A stretch of 64,000 bases of DNA from Cerrena zonata (taxonomy: Eukaryota; Basidiomycota; Agaricomycetes; Polyporales; Cerrenaceae), in the NCBI GenBank assembly GCA_038087015.1, contig JASBNA010000007.1, forward strand, positions 1,364,001-1,428,000. Reading direction: 5' to 3'. Of the stretch, positions 1-14,039 are shown piece after piece (the first letter of the stretch is position 1; each line of letters opens with the position of its first letter). Under the pieces are notes generated by a model. It worked only from the letters and a program-made list of their open reading frames with translations. It ran no database searches and was not told the origin of the DNA. The position numbers and the translations under genes are program-made.

Positions 1-2
1 GG

Positions 3-1782
3 TATTGTGGTATGCCAGGTCGCCGTGCAGATAAATCTTACTCCCCTGCACATCTAAAGCCTCTCGACTACCACGTCAAGGGGAGTGATCACCCCGACAT
101 CCTTATTAGTGAAATTGCACTAAGCGAACCGAGTGTTGCCGAGTATCAACGCCAACTACATCATCTTATCCAGTCACCAAACCAAACTCAGTATAAATCA
201 CGACGTCTCAGTACGGGCATAACGAAGCCTAGTCTTCTCAGCGGGCTACCACGGGCACTGCCTATCCCTCGATGCTTTGGTAGCGATAGTATGCATCTCG
301 GGTTTCTCAACATACCTGATCTTCTCTTTGCCTTATGGCGAGGTCAGATAGAGTGCAAGCTCCCTGATGTCAAAACGTCATGGGATTTTGCAGTATTCCA
401 GGATGCAGTTTTGTGGAAAGTATATGGACAAGCTGTCGTTCTTTCTACTCCATACTGTCCGGGGCGGTTTGAACATGTTCCTCGAAATCCTGTGGAGAAG
501 ATCAATAGTGGATACAAAGCGAAGGAATTTGGCACTCTGCTGTATGGGTATGGGCCCGCTATGTTATACAAGGTTCTCCCAGACAAGTAAGTATTCTGAA
601 ACTCATCCGAGTCAGTGACTTAACATGAATGTGACTAAAATTTATGTTTAGATACTGGCGTCATTTCTGTAAACTTGTACGGGCGATGAGAATCCTTCAT
701 CAAAGGACTATCAAGGCTGCTGATCTCCAGGAGATGGATGATCTCATGCAAAGCTTTGTACTTGGATTTGAAGAGCTTTACTATCAACGGAAACCCCAAC
801 GCTTACATTACTGCCGACCATCGATCCATGCTCTCGTCCACCTCGCTCGTGAAGTGACCCGGCTTGGTCCATGCTCAATCTACTCTCAGTGGCTTCTTGA
901 ACGTACAATCGGTGACCTCACCTCTGAAATACACCAATTTTCCCATATCTATGCGAACCTTTCTCAGTGTGGACTTCTACGTGCTCAAACAAATGCCTTG
1001 CGAGCAATGGTACCTGATCTAGATCCCGAGAAGTATGCAACCCCTTCACACTCTTGTGTCCTAGGCGACAATTATATTCTCCTCCATCCTCGAGACGAGA
1101 AACCGATACAATTGCATGGTGCAGAGAGGATGGCAATCAAGCTATATTTAGAAGCAGCCGAAGGCAGGCCGGTCCCAGAAGATTGGAAGGGAGATGTTCG
1201 CAGATGGGCTCGCATTCAGCTTCCAGATGAACAGTATATCCGCGCCGCCTGGAAAGAGGTTCAGAAGTCTCTCAATCAAACACGAATTTCACGGGTGGTA
1301 AAGGTAATAATAATTGCAAAACCTCTCAGTTCCGTTATTCTCATAAACATAAATCATTTCAGATGAAGGAAGGTGAAATTGCAGAAGTGCGATTCTTCTT
1401 TCAAGCTAAGGTCAATAGCATTCAACATAACCTTGCCCTTATTTCACTATTCTCTCCTCAAAACGACTACCTTTACAACATATCGAGCGGAACTGTACGC
1501 ACAGGGGTTTACAAAGGAGATACTGAGCTTCGTATTATCGAGATAAAAACTATCATTGCAGGGGTTGCTATGATTCCGTGGAGGTTCTCAGGAGTTTCTA
1601 TACGTGATACGGCGACTGCAGTGACTAACGATCCTAACCACTCTGGCCTCACTGCTAGGAGTGGTGATCGAGCTGAATTCAAAGAAGGAGAAACATATTT
1701 TGAAGTAGATAAACTCACACTTGGGCTGGTAGAACCAGGAGGAGGCCCTATTTCAGAGACCGATATCCCTCAGGGTACTTAG
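3..1782 (+). mobile_element. Tnp2/Plavaka-like DNA transposase, 5' truncated by window edge
   Basis: Coding sequence enters from the left edge in frame and runs through three exons (3-586, 652-1303, 1363-1782); both introns (65 and 59 nt) have GT..AG ends and matching phase, giving LPDK-YWRHFC and SRVVK-MKEGE across the joins. The protein has the pattern I associate with Agaricomycete Tnp2-type (CACTA-like, 'Plavaka') transposases: a GITKPSLLSGLP stretch, DSMHLGFLNIPDLLFALWRG, PRNPVEKINSGYKAKEF, YWRHFCKLV, HALVHLAREVTRLGP, SQWLLERTIGDL and a C-terminal module with LISLFSP and VAMIPW. The N-terminal half, including the first catalytic residues, lies outside the window. No frame disruption is seen in the visible part, so the element may be recently active. 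The terminal inverted repeats could not be located. Family assignment is from remembered motif order and is fairly secure; the subfamily name is less so. Confidence 0.8.
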
Positions 1783-1930
1783 AGTAACGACAGAATATAT
1801 ATCTTAGAAGCGCCCGGAGACTTCCCTTTTGTGATCATACCATGTTCGCTTTTGTACTCTCTCCTTCCTCCACGTTCTCTGAGACATACCCTTGTGTCAA
1901 AATCTATCTGGAAGCTCTCCTTAGGAAACC

Positions 1931-4465
1931 ATGTCCATGCTAGATGCTTTCCGCAACCAAAGAAACTTCACTGAAGAAAGCTCACCGCTCCACCCAATGC
2001 CAATACCTAATTACTTCACCGACTCGCGCTCTTCGACACCATTTCATGATGGAACATCCACGTTGTCAATGTCGCATGGACACTGGAATGCTCATGAAGG
2101 CTATCAAATGGATATACCTATGTCTTCCTCACTCCAGGTCAGGCTTCAAGTTCCTCTACTAGATGAGTTTAAGCATGATATACTGATTTCACCGTGGCTA
2201 GAATACATCGAGAGGAGCCCCTAACAATTTAGGCGAAGGAATTGCCTGGATAATCGGTCAAGCTAGTGCAGATGACCTTGTGAAACATAGAAATAGCGCA
2301 TATATTGAGGTCAAAACTCAATTTGATACGTTAATGTAAGTCACTACGATCTCATATATTATGATCCTATATCATTGAAATATGCTAGTAACTAATTTAA
2401 ATGGAATAGGGATGCATATAATGCACTTGTGAAGGCGATACCGAGTGCCGTCATCGCATCTGGAAATCCCCTTGGTCTCGACATCTCATCCTCTCAGGTT
2501 TCTATCGGCTTGTCTAGTATTCTACCTGGCAATGTCCATGGTCCGCTCTCTGCAGAGGCAAACGAAGCTCGCGAGGTTGTAATGAAATCTAGTGGGCTGA
2601 GATACTACAAGGAAAGTGACTACAACACCAAGAGCTTGATTGACGGCATTGTCTCTCTTGAATCCGCCGTTCTCGACTTGGAGCCAGCTGCCAGTGGGAA
2701 AACCAAGACACTTGCATACATCGAGGAAAAGGATGGACGGCCAGTAGGACCCGATCGCTTGGAGCTAATGCGGGCTTCTCTCCGTGAGCTCTTCCAGGAG
2801 CTTCTCAAACACAACAACCTCCCCGAGAAATGGGGCAAACGGACCTCGACACAGGCCGCTTACATCAAATCAGAGATGTACCGCAAGTATCCAGAACTTG
2901 GCTTTTGCGAAGGTGACTGGAAGCTCAACAAACTCACCAGTCAAACTCTGTCATACTGGCGAAATACTCACAAGAATAAACAGACGAACAAGCGTCTTCC
3001 TGTTTCCGAACCCCTTGATACTGCTCCTAGACGACCCACCAAACATGCACGTACTAACTTGAATGCACCTCCGCTCTCTGAACGAACCAGTCTCGTACCT
3101 CTGGCACTAATCTCTGACATACAACCTAGTACACCCTCCGGCTCTGGTACTTTCTCTGTGCCTAACCCTGTACTGCCAGTGTCTTCGACCATCTCCTCTG
3201 CAACCACATTAGGGACGAATGTTGATATCAGTACTGCTTCCACAGACTCAGATCCACTGCTACAACTGGCTCGACTTGCCTGTAGTACTCGACCAGAATC
3301 TCCTGCTTTAACTCCTGTTTCTGACCGATCCCCTGAGGCTCATGATATCCTTGAAGACCCAAGTAATCATGCTGCGGAAACTCCTATGGCGACTGAAAAC
3401 GATTCAAGCTTATCATCACCGCAGCCCGGGAGCTCAATCCCACCCGTCTTAGATGCCCGATCTGATTCTGAAGACACATCAACTCAGACACCGTCCCTTC
3501 ATCACTCCCCTACAGAGCCATTGAGCAATTCCGGGCCTATCTCTAGTCACAGTGCGTCTCCCGTTCCTTTCGTTACTGCCCTAGAAGTCGTGTTTACAGT
3601 GAACTCACACTTGCTCTAGGGAACGTCCATGTCCCAACAGGTTCTACTTTAAGCTCAGTAAGTACAGGAGTCGCTTCTGCGTCACTTGTGTCCACAGAGC
3701 CTGAGGTCGTAGCGGCACCGAGAAGATGTTCAACACGTAAGGTAAGATTTAATGTTTATAATAATCACTGTATTTGGTTCCGTCAATTAATAATGATGCC
3801 TAGCGGCTTGGCAACCCCTTGTAAGTTGCTTGAACTTCCGTTGTAATGTCCACCTGCTAACTGTCCGTGGTTGGATAGGGATGAAGTACAACGTCAGAGA
3901 CGTGAAAAAGGTAACGTATGCTCCATGATGTAGTGACAATTTTGCTTACTATTAGGTGATCTTTCAGATGTTACTGCGACATCAGTCGCTAGTGACGCAG
4001 AAATGAATGCAGCACCAAGTAGCTCATTACAAACTCGACAACTACCGCTGGAAATAGCACCATCAGAACCCGAAGTTTCGAACACACAAGCACGACGCGG
4101 AAGAGGGCGTCCCAGAGGGACAGCAGGTACGGTCTCAGAGCCGAAGACAACGCCGTTTCGACCTGGGAGCGCTTTGACTGCTAGGTGTGTAGTATATCAT
4201 TGAGAATGTCATGTGCATCAAAGTTCACTCTGTCGCATCCAACAGAAACCTGTATGGGAAGGAGTTCATGAAAGAGCGAGGCAACAAGAAGAAAACAACT
4301 GCAGAGTTTGATGCAGTCTGGTGCACCCTACCAGAAGGAATCAAAGAGGTTAGCGAGCTGGTTGGTCAAACTACACGGGAGCCCAATGATCTAACTTCGT
4401 CTATGCAGGATTTCCAAGCACGAGCAGACAATCTCAGGCGGATGTCATCCGAGATGATGAGTTGA
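1931..4465 (+). CDS. AT-hook protein of unknown function beside the transposase
   Basis: Eight exons join in phase: 1931-2137, 2202-2335, 2410-3555, 3600-3741, 3804-3820, 3879-3910, 3956-4184 and 4246-4465, giving 708 residues. Every intron (44-74 nt) has GT..AG ends; exon 5 is only 17 nt. The N-terminus is polar. Residues about 245-300 form a compact helical-looking block (LRELFQELL, then KWGKR, KYPELGF and DWKLNKL) that resembles a recurring block in uncharacterised Agaricomycete proteins. A long Ser/Thr/Pro-rich, probably disordered stretch follows. Exon 7 encodes GRGRPRG near residue 605, a typical AT-hook for the minor groove of A/T-rich DNA. It starts about 150 bp after the transposase stop on the same strand, so it could be a second gene of the element or a captured host gene. 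Function unknown; nuclear DNA binding is inferred only from the AT-hook. Confidence 0.6.
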
Positions 4466-4697
4466 CCACCAAGGAGTGACAGATGGACACAGTGATCCAT
4501 TAATACATTCCTATCGCTGTTGCACAGCAGGTAGTCGTCTCTTTTCTTTATACCCATTCCTCGACCTCGTTCATTCTTTCCGACGGTACTGGTACTGGTG
4601 TTATATGTCCTCGCTGTGCCAGGTGCAAGCTTAACTTTAACTGCCGCTCATTTCGAAATTCAAGACTGGACTGGGCGCCGTACTGGACATTTATTCG

Positions 4698-5807
4698 ATG
4701 GCGTCGAACGCATCATCATCATCTGGCATGTCGGAAACAGAGGACGGTGTAAGACTACGGGAGACTGGGGAAGCGAGTGGAAGCGGAAGTGGTAGTAGTG
4801 GACTCGGTATTGGTATTGTTGTGACAGAATCGGAAGATTCACAAGTGCCGAGACAACAAGCGGGGCCTCTACCCTCAAAACGTGGGGAGATAGGGTACCG
4901 GGAAGATCTTCAGGGACACGTTCAATCCGACGTTGGACAATCACCATCGTCTTCGACATCACTTCCTGCTCGACATCCTGCAGACCGAGACCCATCTCCG
5001 ACCACCCCAGACTCACCGCCCAGCTCTAATGCTACATCATCTGATACTTCCTCGACACATACATCTGGCAAACGCAGCCTCATCTCACTCTCTAATCTAC
5101 CAAAAGTCGGCGGTGTCCGACTAGCTACCATCCTTACCCTTGTCGCTCAGGTCGCCATCCTTGGCGGTACCATCGCTGGGTGGGCTATCGCTGCGAAGCG
5201 TCTACCCTCGGCTTCCAACGGTCCCTTGGGAATTAATACCACGTCAGTATTTATTCACGTTACATTCACGATTGCACTGCTGCTGCAGATCGTTTTTCTC
5301 GAGCGTACAATATTCCGAGTACGCGCTGAACGATATGTCTTCAAGCACCCTGGGGGGATCTTGCCGACCACCAGGAACCGTGGTCCAGTGGGATTGAATT
5401 TAGCACCCTGGAACCGTCCACCACTGCCCACTTACGCTGCAGCACTGTCACAAAGTGGATATGGAACTGGAGATGTGGAGGACCACGTTATTGCCGTTCC
5501 CCCACCACCTGCGTATGGACATACGCGGGGGAGCACTCTGCTCCTCTCAGGCTTCTTGAGAAATTCCCTGAGGGCACAGCGAGTCAGGGAACGAGTTAGA
5601 GACGAAGGGGAAACACCGAGGGGGAGTTGGTTAAGCTCTCTCAGTGGGAGAACTGACAGGCCAGTCAGTTATCGCAGTCATGACTCAGACTGGGAGGAAA
5701 GGGTGGATGCACATCGAGCATTGCGACTGGAGGAAACCTTAGCAAGACTCGAAGATGGTGGGAGTCGGACACCTGAGCCGACTCACACGAATTCAAGTCG
5801 TTCGTGA
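4698..5807 (+). CDS. Two-TM membrane protein of unknown function
   Basis: Single exon of 369 residues. The first ~130 residues are Ser-rich and acidic and look disordered. Two hydrophobic segments follow, at about residues 138-160 (TILTLVAQVAILGG...) and 175-195 (VFIHVTFTIALLLQIVFL). After the second comes an ERTIFRVRAERY stretch and a ~160-residue polar tail with Pro-rich parts and an Arg/Glu-rich C-terminus. The most likely topology is a short hairpin with both tails on the cytosolic side. I do not recognise the family; such small two-TM proteins are common in Agaricomycetes. The start is chosen because it is the first ATG of the open frame. Nothing in the flanks indicates a role. Confidence 0.65.
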   Translation: MASNASSSSGMSETEDGVRLRETGEASGSGSGSSGLGIGIVVTESEDSQVPRQQAGPLPSKRGEIGYREDLQGHVQSDVGQSPSSSTSLPARHPADRDPSPTTPDSPPSSNATSSDTSSTHTSGKRSLISLSNLPKVGGVRLATILTLVAQVAILGGTIAGWAIAAKRLPSASNGPLGINTTSVFIHVTFTIALLLQIVFLERTIFRVRAERYVFKHPGGILPTTRNRGPVGLNLAPWNRPPLPTYAAALSQSGYGTGDVEDHVIAVPPPPAYGHTRGSTLLLSGFLRNSLRAQRVRERVRDEGETPRGSWLSSLSGRTDRPVSYRSHDSDWEERVDAHRALRLEETLARLEDGGSRTPEPTHTNSSRS

Positions 5808-7405
5808 TGCTGAGGATTAAGGGTGCTGATTGGTGTTGGCAATGATGGTCGACTAATCTATTCGACCTGCGTGGGTGAGGAGCTGAACGGACTCTTTGAA
5901 TCTTGTGCTTGTGATTTTGTGCTTTCTTGCTTGTTCTTTCGGACGTTCTGTTGTACTCTACCTACCCGAGCTCATTTCGATGCTGGCATTTTTCCTGTGA
6001 TCTGACACCACTTTACTGTTGCTTTCGCTCCCTATTTCCATTGTGTTTCTTGTTAAGAACGTTCGAACGGTCGGCCGAAGTACCCTACTTTCATTTCGAT
6101 CACGTTCATTGAAAGTAGTACCCACCAATTAATGTAGTTAGTTGAGGATGGTCCGATGGTTCGGGGGAGTGACACTTGGGGTACCTGTTCTTTGTCAGCC
6201 GTTGCACCTTTTAACTCGTAGTCTTCTGTTGCCGTTGTCGTGAACTTTTAAGAAACGATCATAAGGCCTTTTCTAATTAGGTGAGATTGAGTTGTCGAGG
6301 ATTTCTTATGTGGTAAGATTGAGATCTTTGCGGTTATGTGACGGGACTGGGTGAATGTTTGATTCCAGTTCATTTCATTCGGTACCTCCATGCTCACGTC
6401 AGCACCCTCTGTATTGCCGGTCCTCATCAATTTGAAATCTTGCAAATTACTTCTGCACCGGTACCGAATCCTTGAACGTTGTTACCTGCAGGTCACTGGC
6501 ATATCACCAAGCAGTCTGATTCTCCGCCTTCGAGCTTCGAAGCCCCAAAACACTGTTAAGAGCGAAATCGTTGCTTTATACAGTACAAAGCCTTTTAATC
6601 GAGGGGAACCGAAGACTGTGTACCTGACCCCACATTTGCCAAGTCAAGTCTAAAAGGCCGAATTTGGTAGACCCGTTTGTGATAGTGCCACCACTAGTAC
6701 GCCGAAGCTGCTTACTCAGAACAACACTCTGCGGACAAGACAACCACGCTCAGGTACAACGCGAACCATCGAATGCAACGTTGGCGACATCCACCTTGTA
6801 GAACGTACCGGCCTCGTTGGAAAGTCGTTGAGCTTAGCTAATACACACCGAGAACCGTGGGCCTCCTGGAATTCGTGCGCGCCACTGGGTGAATAGGCGA
6901 CAGCTTTGACTTTGGATGACTCGTACTCGTAAGGTTTGTGGCTGCGCAAGTCATCACGACAGAGCCTCTGACTCGTTTTAGGTTGTGATGTTCACGGCAT
7001 TGCTACAGGAATATGCCACAGAAACCAGCAGGGTTATCACTGTTGACCAATCACATCAGGACCTTGGGCTTCTTTTGATGATCCTGCATTGACCTTGACC
7101 TCCATTAGGTGGAGAAATGTTTCGTAATGGTACAGGTAATCCTCCGGATGTCTGGATCTTTGGCTTCCTATTTGTTAAACCAAACTTAATCTAGCCATGC
7201 CTCACCAAGCTGTGCCTCCGACCCCCTGTCCAACGGTCGAGCCTCTTTGTTATACTTGGTTATATAGTCTCGGAAGTTCAAAGTTCGACTTCTGTTCATC
7301 TCCCCGTCTTCCATTCAACACCCGCTTCCCGCCAGGTCGATCCTACTCGTCATCGCCACTACCACTCTTACCACTATTACTACTAGTACTGCGGGACACA
7401 TAACT
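5808..7405. other. Intergenic region, no gene recognised
   Basis: About 1.6 kb between the two-TM gene and arrestin-like gene 1. Only short unsupported reading frames occur. A stem of CTACTTTCA with TGAAAGTAG lies near 6084-6118, shortly after the upstream stop. A TATATAG string near 7259 and a pyrimidine-rich stretch just before 7406 fit a promoter and leader for the downstream gene. Confidence 0.5.
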
Positions 7406-9039
7406 ATGACTTGCACCTACATGGAGACACCAGAACTGCCACCATACACGCCCTCTTCTGCGGCGCCTCTGTATCACGCGGAGCCTTCACCAGATGAACG
7501 AGTGCTCGACTATGCTGCGCGGACGCATCGTCGTCCCTCTCCCGATGGAACTTACATCAAATCAATATCCGGAATCTCTATCTTGTTGACTGAACAAGAA
7601 CCAGATGTGTGTACTCCTACATATCCGCGTCATGGGACCGTGAAGGGGAATGTACTGTTGGAAGGTGATCAGATTCATTCAGTGTCCGTAAAGGTTCGTT
7701 AGCATTTACGCCACGACCTTCGATGTGCCAATACTCATCATCCTGCACAGCTCACTGGACGCCAATTCTTGTCCGCTGACATTGGAAGCTCATCCAGACT
7801 TTTGTTCAACCAGAACACGATAGTCTGGTCAAAAGCTGACCACGCTACGCGCGTGGCCTGCCCCTCAGTACTACCATTCCAAGTACAATTTCCCAACGTA
7901 TATAAGGATGGAAAGGAAACCCATCCTCTTCCCCCCTCTTTCACCATAGACTCTGCAAGACTGCCAGGTATCTCCATTCGTTGCGAGTACGCTCTGACCG
8001 TAACAGTCACAAAATCCCGTTTCGGCGGCTTGAAACAACAAAAGGAGTACGTTTACCTGTTACAATGTGGCGTTCTGTCGTAATGACTCACCGAAATTGA
8101 TAGATTGATAATTCCGGTGAACTATCACCCTCGGTCTCGCCCGTATTTACCCATAGAACTCGAGCCTTTCCTTTCGACTGTAAAGTGCGCTCCTGGTGAC
8201 TGGTGTCAAATAACGTCTACGATGAAGACTCGCAAGGATGCAACGGTCGGGCAAATCGATGCTCATGTACGTTTCGTCTTATGACTCATGCCCTATGTTT
8301 TGCCTAATCCTTGGTTCTCTAGCTCTTCATCCCTTCGGTCAAGATTTACGCAATTGCCGATACGATACCGTTTCACTTGCAACTGCAAGGGTCCTCGGCG
8401 TCACTGAACTCTTTCTTGTTCAGTCCTGATCGCAGTCGTGATTTACGAAGAGCCAAGACTTCATCTGCCTCGTACACGATAGGTCATTCATCGTTGTCGT
8501 CTTTCCCAGCATCGTTACCTTTTATCACTCGGGCTTCCTCCAACCCATTATTACCGGAACCACCGCCTTGTCCCTTAAAACCTGACCCGTCCTTACCCTG
8601 GTACGCAGATATGTCTAGGGGTAAGCCCGTTGTCCGGGTTTACATCCTGCGACAGATCTTGGTCAAAGTTGATGGGCGTAAATCATGGCGCAACATCGTC
8701 CTGGGCGAGGGTAAGCTGTACCCGGTCAGGGCGCAATATTACGCCTGCCCACGGGCGGAGATAACGAGTGAAGAACAAGTGTTAGATTGGGAGGGAGAGT
8801 TGAGATGTAACGGAGACGTTACCATTGGTGGATTCAGCAGCGGATCTCTTGTGGTTAAGGTATGTCGTATTTTGCTTCCTGAATGATATATCGAGCGATC
8901 AGGGTTAACTTACAATCCTATTTCACAGGACTTCATCATGATGGAACTTAAACCTGCGTCACCTGAAAAATCCCCTCTGCTCGAGCACCAACACCCTTAT
9001 CCCATTCGACTGGTGACCGACACCTATTCGGAGTCGTGA
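7406..9039 (+). CDS. Alpha-arrestin-like protein 1
   Basis: Five exons (7406-7693, 7751-8046, 8104-8266, 8323-8859, 8929-9039) join in phase to 464 residues. The protein starts with a short Pro/Tyr-rich segment (PELPPYTPSS), then beta-strand-rich arrestin-N-like sequence (GISILLTEQEPD, HGTVKGNVLLEGDQIHSVSVK), then a C-terminal half with LFIPSVKIYAIADTIPFHLQLQG and a closing DFIMMELKP block. Block order and intron positions match two further genes on the minus strand at 21.4-25.8 kb. Proteins of this fold usually act as adaptors that bring ubiquitin ligases to membrane transporters; here the role is inferred from fold only. I saw no clear PPxY motif in the C-terminal part. ATG at 7406 is used; an in-frame ATG five codons later is also possible. 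Confidence 0.6.
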
Positions 9040-10139
9040 TTCACAGTTCTTTCCTTTCTCATTTATTTTAGGACGTCGGTTGCTATAATACATCACAAGG
9101 ACCAGGAACAGTGTGCTCCGGAAGCTCCACAAAATTACTATACTGGCACATCGTAACATAAGTTTATTCGTACTACTCTCATATTGGAATTTATTCAGAT
9201 TAGAACCCTGAGACTCGTTGTCCCGTGTGCCCAATAAATCTCACGTTTTATCTTTCTTCTCTCATATCGCCACACTTCCGTCATATCACCTTCGTAGGGT
9301 CAGGAACAGGTTGCCAACGGCGGTAAGAAGTTTCTGCTGAACTTACGGTTGAGATGCACTAACTCCTTTTTTCTCTAGAAAGTGAGAAAAACTGATGCGC
9401 CCTCGTATATTACAGTCTAAAATTGGGTCAGGCCTTGTGCGGAGCTGTCGCATGTTGTCGCATGACCAGTGATAAAACAGAATACCCTATACGACGTCGG
9501 GCGGAAAGCTTCCATCCGGAAGCTGATCACTGAAAAGTGAAGGTATTCGTCCAGGATAGGAAAGTCTCGTGGTTCATAGCGTGTAACCAAGTTGTCAGAC
9601 AAATCCCGAATCAAACTTGGCGACAATGGTGTAATCGGAGCCGTGATTAATGCACAGCTCCTGTGAAACGTCGGTATCGGAGCCGTCTCCAGGTCTGCGA
9701 ACGTAGATCTTATTCAGTTCCTATTCAAAAAATCCCCGCACTCTTGTGTAACGGTGGGGCGCCACGAATCTTCCACCCGATCAACGTGGGGTAGTCTCGA
9801 CCGCGACGTCGCATCCCGAATACCATTTTGGTATTCGTTGCGAAGGAATATTATGAGTGTGTCCAATCGAGGGAGTTTGCTAGAGAAGTTTCTCCAGTCA
9901 TGGGTTGCGATGCACAGCATATTTTTACTTTCCTCCACGTGCAACGTCCTCCGAAATCACGTTCGAAGACGACAACCGTATGGACTCTTGCTCAATGTCA
10001 TCCTCGTCCGATGCCATTCCCACTTTGGTGGGACCATTCAATCAGAAGATATTGCGTGTGCGCCTCCCGCCGTCAGCAAGTTTTGTCTTCATCCCGCTGA
10101 CCGCCTCTCCTGTCTGACAATTTGAACCTTCCAGGATGC
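9040..10139. other. Intergenic region upstream of the glucoamylase
   Basis: About 1.1 kb with no supported gene. Short reading frames on both strands lack family resemblance or plausible splice partners. It must hold the glucoamylase control region. Confidence 0.45.
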
Positions 10140-10220
10140 CTATAAAAAGACTAAGCAAACAGGACCTCGAACCCAGGATTCAGCCTCCTTCCCTCCTCTA
10201 GGTTCTCCCCTTCTTCCAAA
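10140..10220 (+). promoter_or_regulatory. Core promoter and CT-rich leader of the glucoamylase gene
   Basis: A TATAAAAAG box lies at about 10141-10149, roughly 75 bp before the start codon. It is followed by a strongly pyrimidine-rich stretch (about 10187-10219). TATA plus CT-rich leader is the usual arrangement in well-expressed filamentous-fungal genes for secreted enzymes. Confidence 0.55.
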
Positions 10221-12367
<2,147 letters not shown>

Positions 12368-12784
12368 TGGGCTGTTTAAAACTTGTTGAAACAACAAACA
12401 AAAACTCTGTTCTGTCACGATTGTGATGTATATTATTGTGTGTAGCTGCTAATGATGTAGCGAGATACCTTGTCTATTATTTCTGTGCATGCGTGATTTG
12501 GAATTGGCCGACTACATTATACTGACCTCCTGTGGCTGGCAATACTCTATCATACTCAGTAAAAAATCACGCGATTTCTAGCTGTCGGCAACCTGAGGTC
12601 GGAGCTGAATATTCCACGGCAGCAGCATATTAATGGTATAGTCTAACATGCATAATATCAACATTGAGTAAGAATTTGTACATAGTTAGTCGATCACAGT
12701 GCTGGATCGTGCAAGATTGTGCCTTAGTCTGGCCTTCCCATAATCTTCAACCTTGCTTTTTTGGATCCGTTCCATTCGAGCATC
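12368..12784. other. Convergent intergenic gap
   Basis: About 0.4 kb between the 3' ends of the glucoamylase (plus) and the truncated FunK1 (minus). Both 3' untranslated regions must lie here. No gene or repeat recognised. Confidence 0.5.
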
Positions 12785-13590
12785 CTACGAGTCTGGTGTT
12801 GGAAGTCCGCGAGACACATATGGGGCGAGAGGAATCGGGTCATCTTCCATTGTCAGGATTTGTTCTAGTAAGATCCTGCGGAACGCCTCGTGGAGATGAT
12901 CTGCTTTCGGCGGGGAATCGAGAAACCCATACTCCGGTTTCACTTGTTCGGCAAGTCGCATCATCATAGGCACTAGTGGGGATAGCTTGGGATGAAGTAT
13001 ATCTAACCAGTCCTCTTCGAATGAGGTCAACAACGTTGATCGCCTATCCATACCCTGTCCACCAACAATAGTATGACTTTGAAAGATATCACAAACATCG
13101 GCAAACAACCGTGAAGGTTCGTCGGTAGTATTAAGAGGTTTCACGAAAACAAAAGCGAAGAGAAAGACCCAAAATATTGATTCCACGTCATGGTCAGGTC
13201 TGTGAGACCAAGGGGGTGGGTTAGCAGGTATTCCATGAAACTTTCCGCCGTGGGTGTTCGTCGCGACGTCGGAGTACATATCGTACATGTCTTGTCCATA
13301 TCTGTCGATATAGATATCCTTCACCCTTCCTGTGAGTTCAGGCATCTGGGTAAAAGTCCTGGCTTCCGGTGCTCCACGAATAAGGAGTTTCCCTTTGGAA
13401 ACCGCGCGAGCAATATAGCGAGGTGTTCCCTATCTTATTCCAGTTAACGCAATTATAGCATGAATAATTCACATACCATCCTGGTGGCAAGCTCTCTGTG
13501 AAGAGCTTCATGGGTGGCTGTAACTGCCAATGTCGATATCACAGATTTGGGACCGGGGCCAGGCCGAAGAGCAATAGAGCGTGCTGACAT
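12785..13590 (-). pseudogene. Truncated FunK1 kinase copy (D): N-terminus fused to C-terminal region
   Basis: On the minus strand an ATG at 13590 opens MSARSIALRPGPG..., then HEALHRELATRM, a ~60-nt intron, and GTPRYIARAV...MPELTGRVKDIY continuing to the stop at 12785. In full copies MSAHS starts the protein and ALLPGP...VNEELASRT-GTPRYIARAV lies some 500 residues later. The kinase N-lobe and the HRD segment have been removed by one clean internal deletion that kept the frame. The upstream flank (about 13600-13786) still matches the 5' flank of the full copies, for instance the block around CATTGTG and GGCCAGT. What remains is the C-terminal extension with SHRPDHDVESIFWV and DHLHEAFRRILLEQIL. 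It cannot act as a kinase, but it might still be made as a small protein. Confidence 0.7.
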
Positions 13591-14039
13591 AGCAAACGCA
13601 GTATATCCTGAAGTTTGAACGGCCTGAATAGTGGTCTTTATACCTGAGTGGTTCTTGTTCTACTGGCCAAATCCGAGCTTGGATTGAAGGAAACGAGGAG
13701 AGGCACAATGGGAAAGTGGCAAGTGGCGAAGTTGGAAAATGAACAATCACAAACACGTGGTTGAGGCTTAGCTTAAGGATTGACAAAGATTGGACTAAAG
13801 CCGTGATGTTTGCATCTTGGTAGAGATCCTCTTTGGCTAGTATGCATTACAAGCTCACCCAAAAGTTATTCATTAATATTGTCCCGCTGCTACAGATATT
13901 ATATCAAACATATAGCCTGAGTATCATAACACGTAGAGTCATTAGTGCTGGCAATACATCATCAAGTAAGGCCATCTGCCAACGTGTACACATATTACAC
14001 GGATATAACTAAGTACAGTCGGAAGGCAAGATTTTTCAG

